A stretch of DNA of 64,000 bases from Streptomyces mutabilis (GCF_014649815.1 NZ_BMTT01000023.1:1-64000); one strand, 5' to 3'; positions 7,341 through 16,968 are shown, counted from the first letter of the stretch. A program made the numbers and translations. The notes: generated by a model from the sequence alone, not told the origin.

Positions 7341-7572
7341 CCGTCGCCTCGTTGTCGCGGAAGCGGTCTCCGAGCCGCGTGGTCTGCCGTCGCGGTACCT
7401 GACTCCTGACGACCTGGTAGCGATGTTCGACCTGCCCAGCGTCGAGACGGTCTACCAGTGGCGCCGCAAGCGCACCGGTCCCCGTGGCTTCCGGGTCGGC
7501 CGACACCTGCGCTACGACCCTGCGGACGTCCAAGCCTGGGTCGAGTCCCTGCGGGAAGGGGCTGCCGCCTGA
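7333..7572 (+). CDS. xis: Excisionase (Xis), MerR-like helix-turn-helix
   Basis: This 79-aa protein has one winged-helix domain (YLTPDDLVAMFDLPSVETVYQW, then GFRVGRHLRYDPADVQAWV) of the helix-turn-helix_17 type, which bends att DNA to drive excision with the integrase. ATG behind GAAGGAG. It overlaps repSA upstream, and its stop overlaps the integrase ATG (TGATG), the standard repSA-xis-int order. Confidence 0.88.
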   Translation: MGSRRLVVAEAVSEPRGLPSRYLTPDDLVAMFDLPSVETVYQWRRKRTGPRGFRVGRHLRYDPADVQAWVESLREGAAA

Positions 7573-8819
7573 TGGCCGGGCACGTCCAAGACCGTTGGTA
7601 CAGAACCGAGACCGGCCCGGATGGGAAGGTGCGCAAGGTCAAGACCGAGCGCTACGGATCCGGTCTCCGCTACCGCGCTCGCTACGTCGGCCCGGACGGC
7701 ACGGAGAAGGCCAAGAGCTTCCCCGACCGTCAGAAGCGGCTCGCTGATCAGTGGCTGGCGCACATCAAGGCGGACATGGCGCGCGGGCAGTACATCGACC
7801 CGCGCGCCGCCCGGATCACCTTCCAGCAATACGCCGAGCGCTGGGTCGCCACACAGGGCGCCGACCCGAACACCCAGGCCTCGATGGAGTCACAACTACG
7901 GCTGCACGCCTTCCCTTACCTCGGCTCGCGTCCGCTCGGCTCCTTCCAACCGGCGCACATCCGGGACTGGGTGCGGCAGTTACAGGAGAACGGCGTCCGC
8001 GGGTCGTACGCCCGGACGATCTACTCCAACGTGCGGGCGGCGCTCAGTGCGGCGGTGGACGACGGGCACCTTCCCCGGAACCCGTGTGCCGCCCGGTCCG
8101 TCCGGCCGCCGACCGTCGACAACAAGCGCATCGTGCCCTGGACACCCGAGCGGGTCTTCGCCGTCCGGGCCGCCATGCCCGAGCGCTATCAAGCGATGGT
8201 CGACTTGGGCGGCGGCTGCGGACTCCGCCAGGGCGAGATCCTGGGCGTGGCCGTCGACGCCATCGACTTCGACTCGGACACGCTCCACGTGGTCCAGCAA
8301 CTGAAGCTGAGCCGCAGCAAGGCCGTGTTCGCGCCGCCGAAGGGCGGCAAGCTGCGGGACGTGCCGCTTCCCGGTCCGGTGGCCGATGCGCTCCGGGCCC
8401 ACATGAAGCGGTTCCCGCCGGTCGAGATCACCTTGCCGTGGAAGGTTGCCGACGGTCCTCCGGTGACCAATCGGCTCATCTTCACCGGGCCGCGCGGCGG
8501 GCACGTCTGGCGTACGTCGCTCAACGAGGAGGCGTGGAAACCGGCGCTGGCTGCAGCGGGCGTCATCCCTGTGCCCGAGCGGGGACGGCCGTACGCCGAG
8601 TCCCGAGAGAACGGTATGCACGCCCTCCGTCACTTCTACGCCTCGGTTCTCCTGGACGCGGGGGAGAACATCAAGGCCCTTGCCGAGTACCTCGGCCACT
8701 CTGACCCGGGCCTGACACTCCGGGTGTACGCGCACCTGATGCCGTCCAGCCAGGAGCGCACCCGCAAGGCGGTCGCCGCCGTCTTCGACACGGCCCGGCC
8801 GGAGCCGTCCCGCACCTGA
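7572..8819 (+). CDS. int: Tyrosine site-specific integrase
   Basis: A 415-aa tyrosine recombinase. It has an N-terminal arm-binding region, a SAM-like core-binding domain (~80-180), and a catalytic domain with the first Arg in GLRQGEILG, HXXR in HALRHFYAS, a third His in YLGHSDPG, and the nucleophile Tyr in LRVYAHLM. It integrates and, with Xis, excises the element. Codon use matches its neighbours and there is no frameshift, so the element may still be mobile. The attachment site should lie just downstream of the stop. Confidence 0.95.
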   Translation: MAGHVQDRWYRTETGPDGKVRKVKTERYGSGLRYRARYVGPDGTEKAKSFPDRQKRLADQWLAHIKADMARGQYIDPRAARITFQQYAERWVATQGADPNTQASMESQLRLHAFPYLGSRPLGSFQPAHIRDWVRQLQENGVRGSYARTIYSNVRAALSAAVDDGHLPRNPCAARSVRPPTVDNKRIVPWTPERVFAVRAAMPERYQAMVDLGGGCGLRQGEILGVAVDAIDFDSDTLHVVQQLKLSRSKAVFAPPKGGKLRDVPLPGPVADALRAHMKRFPPVEITLPWKVADGPPVTNRLIFTGPRGGHVWRTSLNEEAWKPALAAAGVIPVPERGRPYAESRENGMHALRHFYASVLLDAGENIKALAEYLGHSDPGLTLRVYAHLMPSSQERTRKAVAAVFDTARPEPSRT

Positions 8820-8840
8820 CGGCCCAGAGACGGCCCAGAG
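8819..8840. repeat. Tandem 11-bp direct repeat next to int
   Basis: ACGGCCCAGAG occurs twice head to tail, starting in the int stop codon. Position between integrase and chromosome suggests integrase arm-type binding sites near attR; no homologous tRNA 3' end is visible here. Confidence 0.6.
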
Positions 8841-8848
8841 GCAGCGAC

Positions 8849-8890
8849 AAGCCCCCTGCTCGCGGAAAACCCGCAGGCAGGGGGCTTTTT
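8849..8890. terminator. Bidirectional rho-independent terminator (int / gpm)
   Basis: An 11-bp perfect stem (AAGCCCCCTGC/GCAGGGGGCTT) with an inner GCGG...CCGC pairing is followed by a T5 run on the plus strand and a T-containing flank on the minus strand. It ends 10 nt before the gpm stop and probably serves both int and gpm. Confidence 0.85.
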
Positions 8891-8899
8891 CGTGCGGGC

Positions 8900-9661
8900 T
8901 TACTTCTTCTTGCCCTGGTTCTTGACCGCCTCGATCGCCGCCGCGGCCGCGTCCGGGTCCAGGTAGGTCCCGCCCGGGTTCAGAGGCTTGAACTCGGCGT
9001 CGAGTTCGTACGACAGCGGGATGCCCGTCGGGATGTTCAGGCCCGCGATGTCGGCGTCGGAGATGCCGTCGAGGTGCTTCACGAGGGCGCGCAGGCTGTT
9101 GCCGTGGGCGGCGACCAGGACCGTGCGGCCGGTGAGGAGGTCGGGGACGATGCTGTCGAACCAGTACGGCAGCATGCGGCCGACGACGTCCTTCAGGCAC
9201 TCCGTCTGCGGGCGCAGCTCCGGCGGGAGCATCGCGTAGCGGGCGTCGGAGAACTGGGAGTACTCGGCGTCGCGGTCCAGCGGCGGCGGCGGGGTGTCGT
9301 AGGAGCGGCGCCACAGCATGAACTGCTCCTCGCCGAACTCGGCGAGCGTCTGGGCCTTGTCCTTGCCCTGGAGGGCGCCGTAGTGGCGCTCGTTCAGGCG
9401 CCAGTGACGGTGGACGGGGATCCAGTGGCGGTCGGCGGCCTCCAGCGCGAGCTGGGCCGTGCGGATCGCGCGCTTCTGGACGGACGTGTGGACCACGTCG
9501 GGCAGCAGGCCGGCGTCCTTGAGCAGCTCGCCGCCGCGCGTCGCCTCCTTCTCGCCCTTGGGGGTGAGGTTGACGTCCACCCAGCCGGTGAACAGGTTCT
9601 TCTCGTTCCACTCGCTCTCGCCGTGGCGGAGGAGGATCAGCTTGTACGGTGCGTCGGCCAT
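8900..9661 (-). CDS. gpmA: 2,3-bisphosphoglycerate-dependent phosphoglycerate mutase
   Basis: A 253-aa glycolytic/gluconeogenic enzyme interconverting 3- and 2-phosphoglycerate. The phosphoacceptor motif [12 protein letters not shown] is at residues ~8-19 and the second catalytic His region is [15 protein letters not shown]. Length fits the dPGM family. The Lys-rich tail (NQGKKK) is usual for actinobacteria. It is monocistronic, ending at a strong terminator. Its closeness to ybjN and mshA is the conserved actinobacterial arrangement also seen in mycobacteria. Confidence 0.97.
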   Translation of the reverse strand: MADAPYKLILLRHGESEWNEKNLFTGWVDVNLTPKGEKEATRGGELLKDAGLLPDVVHTSVQKRAIRTAQLALEAADRHWIPVHRHWRLNERHYGALQGKDKAQTLAEFGEEQFMLWRRSYDTPPPPLDRDAEYSQFSDARYAMLPPELRPQTECLKDVVGRMLPYWFDSIVPDLLTGRTVLVAAHGNSLRALVKHLDGISDADIAGLNIPTGIPLSYELDAEFKPLNPGGTYLDPDAAAAAIEAVKNQGKKK

Positions 9662-9839
9662 GCTTCCGAGCCTAATCGAACCCTCGCACCGGCCGCGCGG
9701 GGCTCCCGAAGCGCGGACGGTTGACGGGAAGTGTTAATCGAATGGCCCGCGGGCCCTCGCGTTCGTAAGTTGTGCTCACGGCTTCGGCCACTTACAGCCA
9801 GGTACAGCGTCCCGCGCTCACAGTCTTCTCGGGGGTCCC

Positions 9840-11138
9840 ATGTCCGTCACCGGTGTCAGGCGTGCCGTGCGGGAGTCCGTGTCCGGGCTCCCCCGCGAGT
9901 TCTGGTGGCTGTGGGCCAGCACCCTGGTCAACCGGCTCGGCGCCTTCGTCGCCACCTTCATGGCGCTGTACCTGACCATCGACCGCGGCTACTCCGCCTC
10001 CTACGCCGGTCTGGTCGCCGCCCTGCACGGGCTGGGCGGAGTGCTGTCGTCGCTGGGCGGCGGGGTGATGGCCGACCGGCTCGGACGGCGGCCCACGCTG
10101 CTCGTCGCGCAGGTCTCCACCGCGCTGTCCGTCGCACTGCTCGGCTTCGTGCGGGACCCGGTCGCGATCGCGGCCGTCGCCTTCCTGGTCGGCATGGCGA
10201 GCAACGCCTCCCGGCCGGCGGTGCAGGCGATGATGGCGGACATCGTGCGGCCCGAGGACCGTATCCGGGCCTTCTCGCTCAACTACTGGGCCATCAACCT
10301 GGGTTTCGCGGTCTCCTCCATGGCGGCCGGTTTCATCGCCGAGGTCAGCTACCTCGCCGGGTTCCTGATCGAGGCCGGGATGACGCTCGCGTGCGCCGTG
10401 CTCGTCTTCGTGAAGCTGCCCGAGTCGCGGCCGGAGGAGGACGCCGGCGGGGCGTCCGGCGCCGGGGACGCGGCGCCCGTCTCGCTCGGGACCGTGCTGC
10501 GCGACGGGCGGTACATGGGTGTGGTCGGGCTGTCCTTCCTCATCGCCCTGATCTTCCAGCAGGCCTACGTCGGGCTGCCGGTGGCCATGGGTGAGGCGGG
10601 TTTCACGCCGGCCGACTTCGGTATGGCGATCGCCGTCAACGGTGTGCTGATCGTCGTACTGCAGATTCCCGTCACGCGGTTCATCGAGCACCGCGATCCG
10701 CGGCTGCTGCTGGTCGGCTCGGCGCTGTTGGCCGGGTACGGCTTCGGGCTCACCGCCTTCGCGGGGTCGGTCGCCGTGTTCGCCCTCACCGTGTGCGTGT
10801 GGACGCTGGCCGAGATCGTCAACGCGCCCACCCAGACGGGGATCGTCGTCCGCCTCTCCCCCGTGCAGGGGCGCGGGCGATACCAGGGGATGTACACCAT
10901 GTCCTGGGCGGTCGCCTCCCTGGTCGCGCCGCTGATGTCCGGGTTGGTCATCGACCGCTGGGGCGCCGAGTGGCTGTGGGGCGTGTGCGCCGTCGTCGGG
11001 ACGGTGGCGGCGGCCGGGTACTGGGCGCTCATGCGGGGGATGCCCCGGGAAGACGCCGCGGTCACGAAGACGGTCCCCGACACGTCCACGTCCGCGCCCG
11101 CGCCCGCGCCCGCCGCGCCCGAGGTCACCAAAGCCTGA
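9840..11138 (+). CDS. MFS transporter (drug-efflux-like)
   Basis: This 432-aa integral membrane protein has about 12 helices and the MFS motif GVMADRLGRRP between helices 2 and 3. The C-terminus is an Ala/Pro tail. It probably exports small molecules using proton motive force; the substrate cannot be read from the sequence. ATG behind GGGGGT. It is transcribed alone, divergent from gpm. Confidence 0.88.
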   Translation: MSVTGVRRAVRESVSGLPREFWWLWASTLVNRLGAFVATFMALYLTIDRGYSASYAGLVAALHGLGGVLSSLGGGVMADRLGRRPTLLVAQVSTALSVALLGFVRDPVAIAAVAFLVGMASNASRPAVQAMMADIVRPEDRIRAFSLNYWAINLGFAVSSMAAGFIAEVSYLAGFLIEAGMTLACAVLVFVKLPESRPEEDAGGASGAGDAAPVSLGTVLRDGRYMGVVGLSFLIALIFQQAYVGLPVAMGEAGFTPADFGMAIAVNGVLIVVLQIPVTRFIEHRDPRLLLVGSALLAGYGFGLTAFAGSVAVFALTVCVWTLAEIVNAPTQTGIVVRLSPVQGRGRYQGMYTMSWAVASLVAPLMSGLVIDRWGAEWLWGVCAVVGTVAAAGYWALMRGMPREDAAVTKTVPDTSTSAPAPAPAAPEVTKA

Positions 11139-11163
11139 CCGCCGCCGACGGGCACCGCCCCGC

Positions 11164-11619
11164 TCAGGGGTGCATCCGCGCGCCCTTCAGCACCTTGTCC
11201 ACGGCGTTCCTCGGGCCGTGCACCGCGAGGCCCACCAGGTCCAGTTCCGCGGTGGACACGGCCCGGACCGCCGCCCGGTTGTCCCGGTCGTTGCCCGTGG
11301 TGAAGAGGTCGGACGTGAACACCGCGCGGGGCAGGGCGCGGGAGAGCACGCGCGCGTGGGCGCTGGTCAGCGTCTCCTTGGTGCCCTCGAAGACCAGCAC
11401 CGGCTGTCGGAACATCGGCAGGTAGCCGACCGCGTCCGCGTCCTCGTACGGCTCGCCGATCACCTCGGGGCACTGCGTGCCCAGGCCGCTGACCAGGAAG
11501 GCGGTGACGTTGAGCCGCTGCCAGGTCTCCAGGTCCTCGCGCAGCAGGACGGCGATCTTTGTGTCGAAGCGGACGGGGGCGTCGGGGGCCGCGGGGGCCG
11601 TGGCGTGCGTCGTGTTCAT
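11164..11619 (-). CDS. DUF2000 family protein
   Basis: This 151-aa protein has the DUF2000 pattern (FDTKIAVLLREDLETWQRLNVTAFLVSG near the N-terminus; PVLVFEG in the middle), a fold related to peptidyl-tRNA hydrolase 2 with no assigned activity. The ATG at 11619 lies after an in-frame GTG-rich stretch without a ribosome site. It diverges from an AraC-type gene 50 nt away, the usual arrangement for this family, so the AraC protein probably controls it. Confidence 0.8.
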   Translation of the reverse strand: MNTTHATAPAAPDAPVRFDTKIAVLLREDLETWQRLNVTAFLVSGLGTQCPEVIGEPYEDADAVGYLPMFRQPVLVFEGTKETLTSAHARVLSRALPRAVFTSDLFTTGNDRDNRAAVRAVSTAELDLVGLAVHGPRNAVDKVLKGARMHP

Positions 11620-11668
11620 ACGGTGAGACTGCCGGTCCGTGCGCGGACGGGTCTTGTACGTTCTTTGC

Positions 11669-12481
11669 ATGGCCGCCGACCAGCGGACGCGCACCGTCTC
11701 CGCCTGGCGACCCCGCGTCCCGGGCGTCGTCGAGGTCTTCCACGCCCACTACACCGAGTACGCCTATCCGATGCACGTCCATGACGCGTGGACGTTGCTC
11801 ATCGTCGACGACGGGGCCGTACGGTACGACCTGGACCGGCACGAGCACGGCACCCCGCACGACACGGTGTCGCTGCTGCCGCCGCACGTGCCGCACAACG
11901 GCTCCCCCGCGACCCCGGACGGCTTCCGCAAGCGCGTTTTGTACCTGGACGCCTCCCGGCTCGGCGACGAGCTGATCGGACCGGCCGTCGACGCCCCCGA
12001 CCTGCGGGACCCGGTGCTGCGGCGGCGGGTCGGTCAGTTGCACGCGGCGCTCGCGCTGCCCGGGGAGGAGTTGGAGGCGGAGAGCCGGCTGACGTTGATC
12101 GGGGAGCGGCTGCACGCCCATCTGCGACCGCGGGAGCCCCGGGACCGGGCGCGCCGGGATCTCGTGCTGGCGCGCCGGCTGCGGGAGTTGCTGGACGAGC
12201 GGGTCGTCCAGGGCGTCACCCTCGACGAGGCCACCGGGCTCGTGCCCGCCCACCCGGCCCACCTGGTACGGGCGTTCAGCGCCGCCTACGGCATCGCGCC
12301 GCACCAGTACCTGACGTCCCGGCGCGTCGACCGGGCCCGGCGGCTGCTGCTGGCGGGGCACACCCCCGCGGAGGTGGCCGGGGCCACCGGCTTCTACGAC
12401 CAGGCCCATCTGACCCGGCACTTCAAGCGGTTGGTGGGCGTCACTCCGGGGCGCTACCGCACGAGTCCCGCCCCGCGCTGA
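11669..12481 (+). CDS. AraC-family regulator with N-terminal cupin
   Basis: This 270-aa protein has a cupin sensing domain (residues ~25-105; HVHDAWTLLIVDDG and PPHVPHNG carry the cupin His residues) and two C-terminal helix-turn-helix units, ending FYDQAHLTRHFKRLVGVTPGRYR. It is likely the regulator of the divergent DUF2000 gene. The ATG at 11669 was chosen over 11639 because the upstream stretch is promoter sequence for the divergent gene. Confidence 0.88.
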   Translation: MAADQRTRTVSAWRPRVPGVVEVFHAHYTEYAYPMHVHDAWTLLIVDDGAVRYDLDRHEHGTPHDTVSLLPPHVPHNGSPATPDGFRKRVLYLDASRLGDELIGPAVDAPDLRDPVLRRRVGQLHAALALPGEELEAESRLTLIGERLHAHLRPREPRDRARRDLVLARRLRELLDERVVQGVTLDEATGLVPAHPAHLVRAFSAAYGIAPHQYLTSRRVDRARRLLLAGHTPAEVAGATGFYDQAHLTRHFKRLVGVTPGRYRTSPAPR

Positions 12482-12488
12482 CCGGACG

Positions 12489-12992
12489 TCAGTCCTGGGA
12501 GCGCTCGATCAGGCGCTGGAACGCCTCCAGGTTCCGCGTCGACTCCCCGCGCGCGGTCCGCCACTCGTACTCCTTGCGGATGGCCGTCGCGAAGCCCAGC
12601 TCCAGCAGGGTGTTGAAGGCGCCGTCGGCGGCCTCCAGGACCTGGCCGAGGAGGCGGTCGATCTCGTCGGGCGTGACGGCGGCCAGCGGGAGCTTCGCGG
12701 TGACGTAGACGTCGCCGAGGCGGTCGACGGCGTAACTCACGCCGTACAGCTTGAGGTTGCGCTCCAGGAGCCAGCGGTGGACGGCCGGTTCGTTCTCGTC
12801 GGGGTGGCGGACGACGAACGCGTTGAGGGAGAGGGAGTGCCGGCCGACGAGGAGGGAGACCGTGGTGGAGAGCTTGCGAATGCCGGGGAGCTTCACGACG
12901 TAGTTGCCGGGCTCGGGGCTCTCCCACTCCAGCTCGGCGTCCTTCAGGGCGTCCTCGACGACCTGTGCTGCCCTCTGCGCTGCCTCAGCCAT
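12489..12992 (-). CDS. YbjN domain protein
   Basis: This 167-aa protein of the YbjN (type III secretion chaperone-like) family is found next to mshA in Streptomyces and mycobacteria. There are no catalytic residues; the family is linked to stress and sensory regulation without a defined mechanism. Its ATG overlaps the end of mshA by 8 nt, so it is co-translated with it. Confidence 0.85.
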   Translation of the reverse strand: MAEAAQRAAQVVEDALKDAELEWESPEPGNYVVKLPGIRKLSTTVSLLVGRHSLSLNAFVVRHPDENEPAVHRWLLERNLKLYGVSYAVDRLGDVYVTAKLPLAAVTPDEIDRLLGQVLEAADGAFNTLLELGFATAIRKEYEWRTARGESTRNLEAFQRLIERSQD

Positions 12993-14358
12993 GGTGGGAG
13001 CGTACGCGACGGCGGTGGTCGTGGATCGCGGCCGTGTAGACGTCGGCGGTCGCGGCGGCGGCGCTGTCCCAGCCGAAGGACTGGGCGTGCCGGGCGGCGG
13101 CGTCGCCCATCCGGGGCACCAGCTCCGGGTTGTCGGCGAAATCGCGCAGCACGCGCGCGTAAGCGGCGGGATCGTGGCCCTCGACGAGGCGGCCGGTGTG
13201 TCCGTCGCGCACGGCGACCGGGAGACCGCCGACCGCGGCGGCGAGGACCGGGGTGCCGGCCGCCTGGGCCTCTATGGCGACCAGGCCGAAGGACTCGCTG
13301 TAGGAGGGCATGACGAGGACGGACGCGGCCCGGAACCAGTCGGCGAGCTGTTCCTGCCCGACGGGCGGGCGGAAGCGAACGACGTCGGCGATGCCGAGCC
13401 GCGCGGCGAGTTTCTGCAGGCCCTCCGGCTTGGCGAGGCCGCTGCCGCTGGGGCCGCCGACGACGGGGACGAGGATGCGGGAGCGCAGCTCGGGGCGTTC
13501 GTCGAGGAGGACGGCGACCGCGCGGAGCAGGATGTCGGGGGCCTTCAGCGGCTGTATGCGGCCGGCGAAGAGGGGGATCAGCGCGTCCTGGGGCAGGCCG
13601 AGGCGGGCGCGGGCGGCGGCGCGGGCGTTCGCGCTCTCGCCGGGGCCGGGCTCGGCGCCCTTGGGGAAGGGGCGGAAGCGGTCGAGGTTCACGCCGGGGT
13701 GGACGACGGCGACCTTGGCCGGGTCGGCGGCGTAGTGCCGGACGAGTTCGTCGGCCTCCTCGGCGGTGTTGGCGATCAGCCGGTCGGAGGCGGCGACGAT
13801 CTGGGTCTCGCCGATGACGCGGGCGGCGGGCTCGGGGGTGTCGCCGTCGGCCAGGTTGGCGTTCTTGACCTTGGCCATGGTGTGCATGGCGTGCACGAGG
13901 GGGGCGCCCCAGCGCTGGGCGGCGAGCCAGCCGACGTGGCCGGAGAGCCAGTAGTGGGAGTGAACCAGGTCGTAGTGGCCGGGGCGGTGGCCGGCCCAGG
14001 CCTGCATCACGCCGTGCGTGAAGGCGCACAGCTGGGCGGGCAGGTCTTCCTTCGCCAGGCCCTCGTAGGGACCGGCGTCGACGTGGCGGACGAGGACGCC
14101 GGGGGCGAGCTGGACGGACGGCGGGAGTCCCCCGGCCGTCGCGCGCGTGAAGATCTCGACCTCGATGTTGATCGCGGCCAGGCGCTGCGCGAGTTCGACG
14201 ATGTAGACGTTCATGCCGCCGGCGTCGCCGGTGCCGGGCTGGTGGAGCGGTGAGGTGTGCACGGAGAGCATGGCGACGCGTCGGGGCCTGCGGTGCAGCC
14301 GCAGCCGCGGTGAGGCCGCCGGTGAGCGACGTCCGAGCCTGCTGACGTACTGGCTCAC
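12985..14358 (-). CDS. mshA: D-inositol-3-phosphate glycosyltransferase MshA (mycothiol biosynthesis)
   Basis: A 457-aa GT-B glycosyltransferase (GT4) catalysing the first committed mycothiol step: GlcNAc transfer from UDP-GlcNAc to 1-L-inositol-1-phosphate. Diagnostic features are [10 protein letters not shown] at ~44-53 (acceptor side), HSHYWLSG, and the C-terminal EX7E nucleotide-sugar motif (ESFGLVAIE, ~345). The GTG at 14358 has GGAGGAA 8 nt upstream. It is followed by ybjN with an 8-nt overlap. The pathway partner mshD is also in this window, about 40 kb away. Confidence 0.95.
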   Translation of the reverse strand: MSQYVSRLGRRSPAASPRLRLHRRPRRVAMLSVHTSPLHQPGTGDAGGMNVYIVELAQRLAAINIEVEIFTRATAGGLPPSVQLAPGVLVRHVDAGPYEGLAKEDLPAQLCAFTHGVMQAWAGHRPGHYDLVHSHYWLSGHVGWLAAQRWGAPLVHAMHTMAKVKNANLADGDTPEPAARVIGETQIVAASDRLIANTAEEADELVRHYAADPAKVAVVHPGVNLDRFRPFPKGAEPGPGESANARAAARARLGLPQDALIPLFAGRIQPLKAPDILLRAVAVLLDERPELRSRILVPVVGGPSGSGLAKPEGLQKLAARLGIADVVRFRPPVGQEQLADWFRAASVLVMPSYSESFGLVAIEAQAAGTPVLAAAVGGLPVAVRDGHTGRLVEGHDPAAYARVLRDFADNPELVPRMGDAAARHAQSFGWDSAAAATADVYTAAIHDHRRRVRSHHG

Positions 14359-14429
14359 GAGCCGTTCCTCCTCGCTGCGGGCATGCCGGACGGAGGACGA
14401 GCGCCACCCTCCGAGGAGTGGGAACACCG

Positions 14430-14457
14430 GACAGGGAGGGTCCATTTCCGGATTCCC
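14430..14457 (-). promoter_or_regulatory. Possible SigR-type promoter of mshA
   Basis: On the minus strand GGGAAT is followed, after 19 nt, by GTC, close to the SigR consensus GGAAT-N18/19-GTT. mshA is a known SigR target in S. coelicolor. It lies about 70 nt upstream of the chosen GTG. One mismatch in the -10 makes this tentative. Confidence 0.4.
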
Positions 14458-14567
14458 AACCTTTGCCGAATCATTACCGCCTATCGCTCAACCGTTCGAG
14501 GGGCGGTTGAGCTCGCTGAGGGCGGACGCGTCCGAGTCGGCGGCCCCGGCCGCATACCCTCGTACGC

Positions 14568-15395
14568 ATGCCCTCCCGCGCCACCGCCCGCACGGCCCCC
14601 GTGGGCACGGTCACGCGCGGGACGACGAATCCGAACCGGCTGCGCCGAATGGACCGCTGGATCGCCACCACCCACGGTGCCGAGCTGCGCCGCACCGCCG
14701 ACCCCGTCGCCGTGGACCTCGGTTACGGCGCGGCCCCCTGGACGGCCGTCGAGCTGCTGCACCGCCTGCGCACGGTCGCGCCGCACGCGCGCGTGGTGGG
14801 CGTCGAGATCGACCCGGCGCGGGTGGCGGCGGCCGAACCGTACGCCCGCGAGGGCCTCGACTTCCGGCACGGCGGCTTCGAGGTCCCCCTCGGAGCCGAG
14901 TCCCGCCGTCCGCTGCTCATCCGCGCGGCGAACGTGCTGCGGCAGTACGACGAGGACCAGGTGGCCGCGGTATGGCAGCGGCTGTGCGCGCGGCTCGCGC
15001 CCGCGTCGGAGCACTCGCGCGGCGGGCTGCTGGTCGAGGGGACCTGTGACGAGATCGGGCGCCGGCACGTGTGGGTGGCGCTCGGGCCCGAGGGGCCGCG
15101 CACGGTCACCCTCGCCACCCGGCTGGGCTCCCTGGACCGGCCCTCCGACCTGGCGGAACGGCTGCCGAAGGCGCTGATCCACCGAAACGTCCCGGGCGAG
15201 CCCGTGCACGCCTTCCTGCGCGACTTCGACCGCGCCTGGGCCGCCGCCGCGCCCTACGCCTCCTACGGCGCCCGCCAGCGCTGGATGCGGGCGGTGCGGG
15301 AGCTGACCGCGCACTGGCCGGTGACGGACGGACCGGCGCGCTGGCGCCAGGGCGAGGTGACGGTGCGGTGGGAGGCGCTGGCGCCGCGCGGTTGA
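14568..15395 (+). CDS. Class I SAM-dependent methyltransferase
   Basis: This 275-aa protein has a Rossmann SAM-binding motif I (VAVDLGYGAAPWTAVEL) and an acidic motif II (VVGVEIDPARV). The substrate is not apparent. It is conserved beside mshA in Streptomyces, but involvement in mycothiol chemistry is not implied by the sequence. ATG at 14568 follows a possible -10 (CATACCCT region); no strong ribosome site is seen. Confidence 0.8.
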   Translation: MPSRATARTAPVGTVTRGTTNPNRLRRMDRWIATTHGAELRRTADPVAVDLGYGAAPWTAVELLHRLRTVAPHARVVGVEIDPARVAAAEPYAREGLDFRHGGFEVPLGAESRRPLLIRAANVLRQYDEDQVAAVWQRLCARLAPASEHSRGGLLVEGTCDEIGRRHVWVALGPEGPRTVTLATRLGSLDRPSDLAERLPKALIHRNVPGEPVHAFLRDFDRAWAAAAPYASYGARQRWMRAVRELTAHWPVTDGPARWRQGEVTVRWEALAPRG

Positions 15396-15598
15396 GCAGG
15401 ACGGCGTCCGCAAGGTGCGGCGGGGCGGGGCGGGAACGATCTCCGTGCGGCTTTCGTCACACAGCGGGGAATCGTCGTACGGCGCGGCAGAAAGGGGTGC
15501 AGGAGGGAAGCACGACCTCTGTCGCTTTCCGCGCCGGCATGGCACGATCCCCCAGGCGACGTATGTTACTGACGGTTAATCAGTTCTGGGGGCGAGGT

Positions 15599-16708
15599 AT
15601 GCGCGCGGGGAAGCATGGCTGGACGACCGCTGCCGCGACCGTGGTCTGCGCGGTCACCGTGCTGGCGGCGCCGGGTACGGCGTTCGCGGCCCCCGGGCCC
15701 TCACCGGCGCCCGGCACACCCGGCGCCTCGTCCACCGCTCCCGCCGCCACCCCGGGCAAGGATTTGGAAGCCGTACGCAAGAAGCTCGACGAGCTCTACC
15801 GCGCGGCGGCCTCGGCCACGGACGAGTACAACGCCGCCGAGGAGAAGGCGGACAAGCAGTCCGCCGAGATCGCCGAACTGGCCAAGAAGATCGTCAAGGG
15901 CCAGGAGAAGCTGGACGGCCTCAAGGACCGTGCGGGCGCGGCGGCCCGCTCCCAGTACCGCACCGGCGGCCTGCCCGACGAGGCCAAGCTGATGCTGAGC
16001 GACGACCCCGAGAACTTCCTCGACGGCACCGGCCGCGTCGTCCAGGGCCAGCGCGCCACCAAAGGCCTGCTCGGCGAGATGACGCGCACCCAGGCTGACC
16101 TGAAGGCCTACGCCGCGGACGCCTCGGCCCAGTTCGAGAAGCTGGAGGCGAACCGCAAGGCCAAGGCCACCGCCCGGAAGAAGGTCGAGAAGCAGATCAA
16201 GGCGGCCGAGAAGCTGGAGTCCGAGCTGGAGCAGGAGGAGAAGGAGCGCCTGGCCCGGCTGGAGCGGGAGGCCCAGGAAAAGGCCCAGACCGCCTGGCTC
16301 GGCTCCGGCATCCTGCAGGACCTCGACAGCGGGGCGACCGAGCAGGGCCGCAAGGCGGTCGAGTACGCCACCGCCCAGGTCGGAAAGCCGTACCAGTGGG
16401 GCGCCGAGGGGCCGCAGGCATACGACTGCTCCGGCCTGACCTCACAGGCCTGGGTGGCGGCCGGCACGGCGATACCGCGCACCTCCCAGCAGCAGTGGAA
16501 GCAGCTGACGCGCGTGGACATCGAGGACATGCGCCCTGGCGACCTGATCATCTACTTCGACGACGCCAGCCACGTCGGCATGTACGTCGGCGACGGTTCC
16601 GTCGTGCACGCCCCGCGCCCGGGTCGCTCGATCACGATCGCGGGGGCGGGCTCGATGCCCATACTCGGGGTGGTACGCCCCGACACGGGAGCATCCGCCC
16701 AGGAGTGA
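15599..16708 (+). CDS. Secreted NlpC/P60 peptidoglycan hydrolase with coiled coil
   Basis: This 369-aa RipA-like cell-wall endopeptidase has a Sec signal peptide (residues ~1-30, cleavage after AFA), a Pro/Ala linker, a long charged coiled coil (~50-245), and a C-terminal NlpC/P60 domain. Catalytic Cys is in YDCSGLTSQAW and His in DASHVGMYVGDG. The coiled coil probably autoinhibits or targets the enzyme to divisome/septal partners. ATG at 15599 is preceded by GGGGGCGAGGT and directly precedes the signal peptide; the frame is open much further upstream but that is not coding. A c-di-AMP riboswitch precedes some relatives; I could not identify one here. Confidence 0.92.
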   Translation: MRAGKHGWTTAAATVVCAVTVLAAPGTAFAAPGPSPAPGTPGASSTAPAATPGKDLEAVRKKLDELYRAAASATDEYNAAEEKADKQSAEIAELAKKIVKGQEKLDGLKDRAGAAARSQYRTGGLPDEAKLMLSDDPENFLDGTGRVVQGQRATKGLLGEMTRTQADLKAYAADASAQFEKLEANRKAKATARKKVEKQIKAAEKLESELEQEEKERLARLEREAQEKAQTAWLGSGILQDLDSGATEQGRKAVEYATAQVGKPYQWGAEGPQAYDCSGLTSQAWVAAGTAIPRTSQQQWKQLTRVDIEDMRPGDLIIYFDDASHVGMYVGDGSVVHAPRPGRSITIAGAGSMPILGVVRPDTGASAQE

Positions 16709-16968
16709 CCGGGTGCGCCGAGAACGTGAACCGGGCCACGTGACCCAGTCCACGCCCGGGGCCCCGCCCCGCGTGACGTTCGTCATCCCGGGTCCCCGGT
16801 CGACGTGTCCAACTGCGGTACATGACGCGGCATATGGCAGTGGCCGACGGCCGCCCGGCGTGTCCTGGACCATTCCGCAGCGGCGGCGTCACCCGCTATG
16901 GTCCCCGTCGGTGGGTCGAGGTCCCTCGCCCCGCCATGCCCTCGGGGGGAGGGAAGGAAACCAAGACG

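Noticed and set aside
8820-8900. tRNA 3' end as integration target beside int
   Set aside because: No cloverleaf, T-loop (GGTTCGAATCC-like) or CCA end could be found between int and gpm.
15396-15598. c-di-AMP (ydaO-type) riboswitch before the NlpC/P60 gene
   Set aside because: Such switches precede some homologues, but I could not recognise the conserved core or flanking stems in this leader.
15071-15598. Upstream extension of the NlpC/P60 protein
   Set aside because: It overlaps the methyltransferase gene in another frame; the signal peptide begins at the ATG at 15599.
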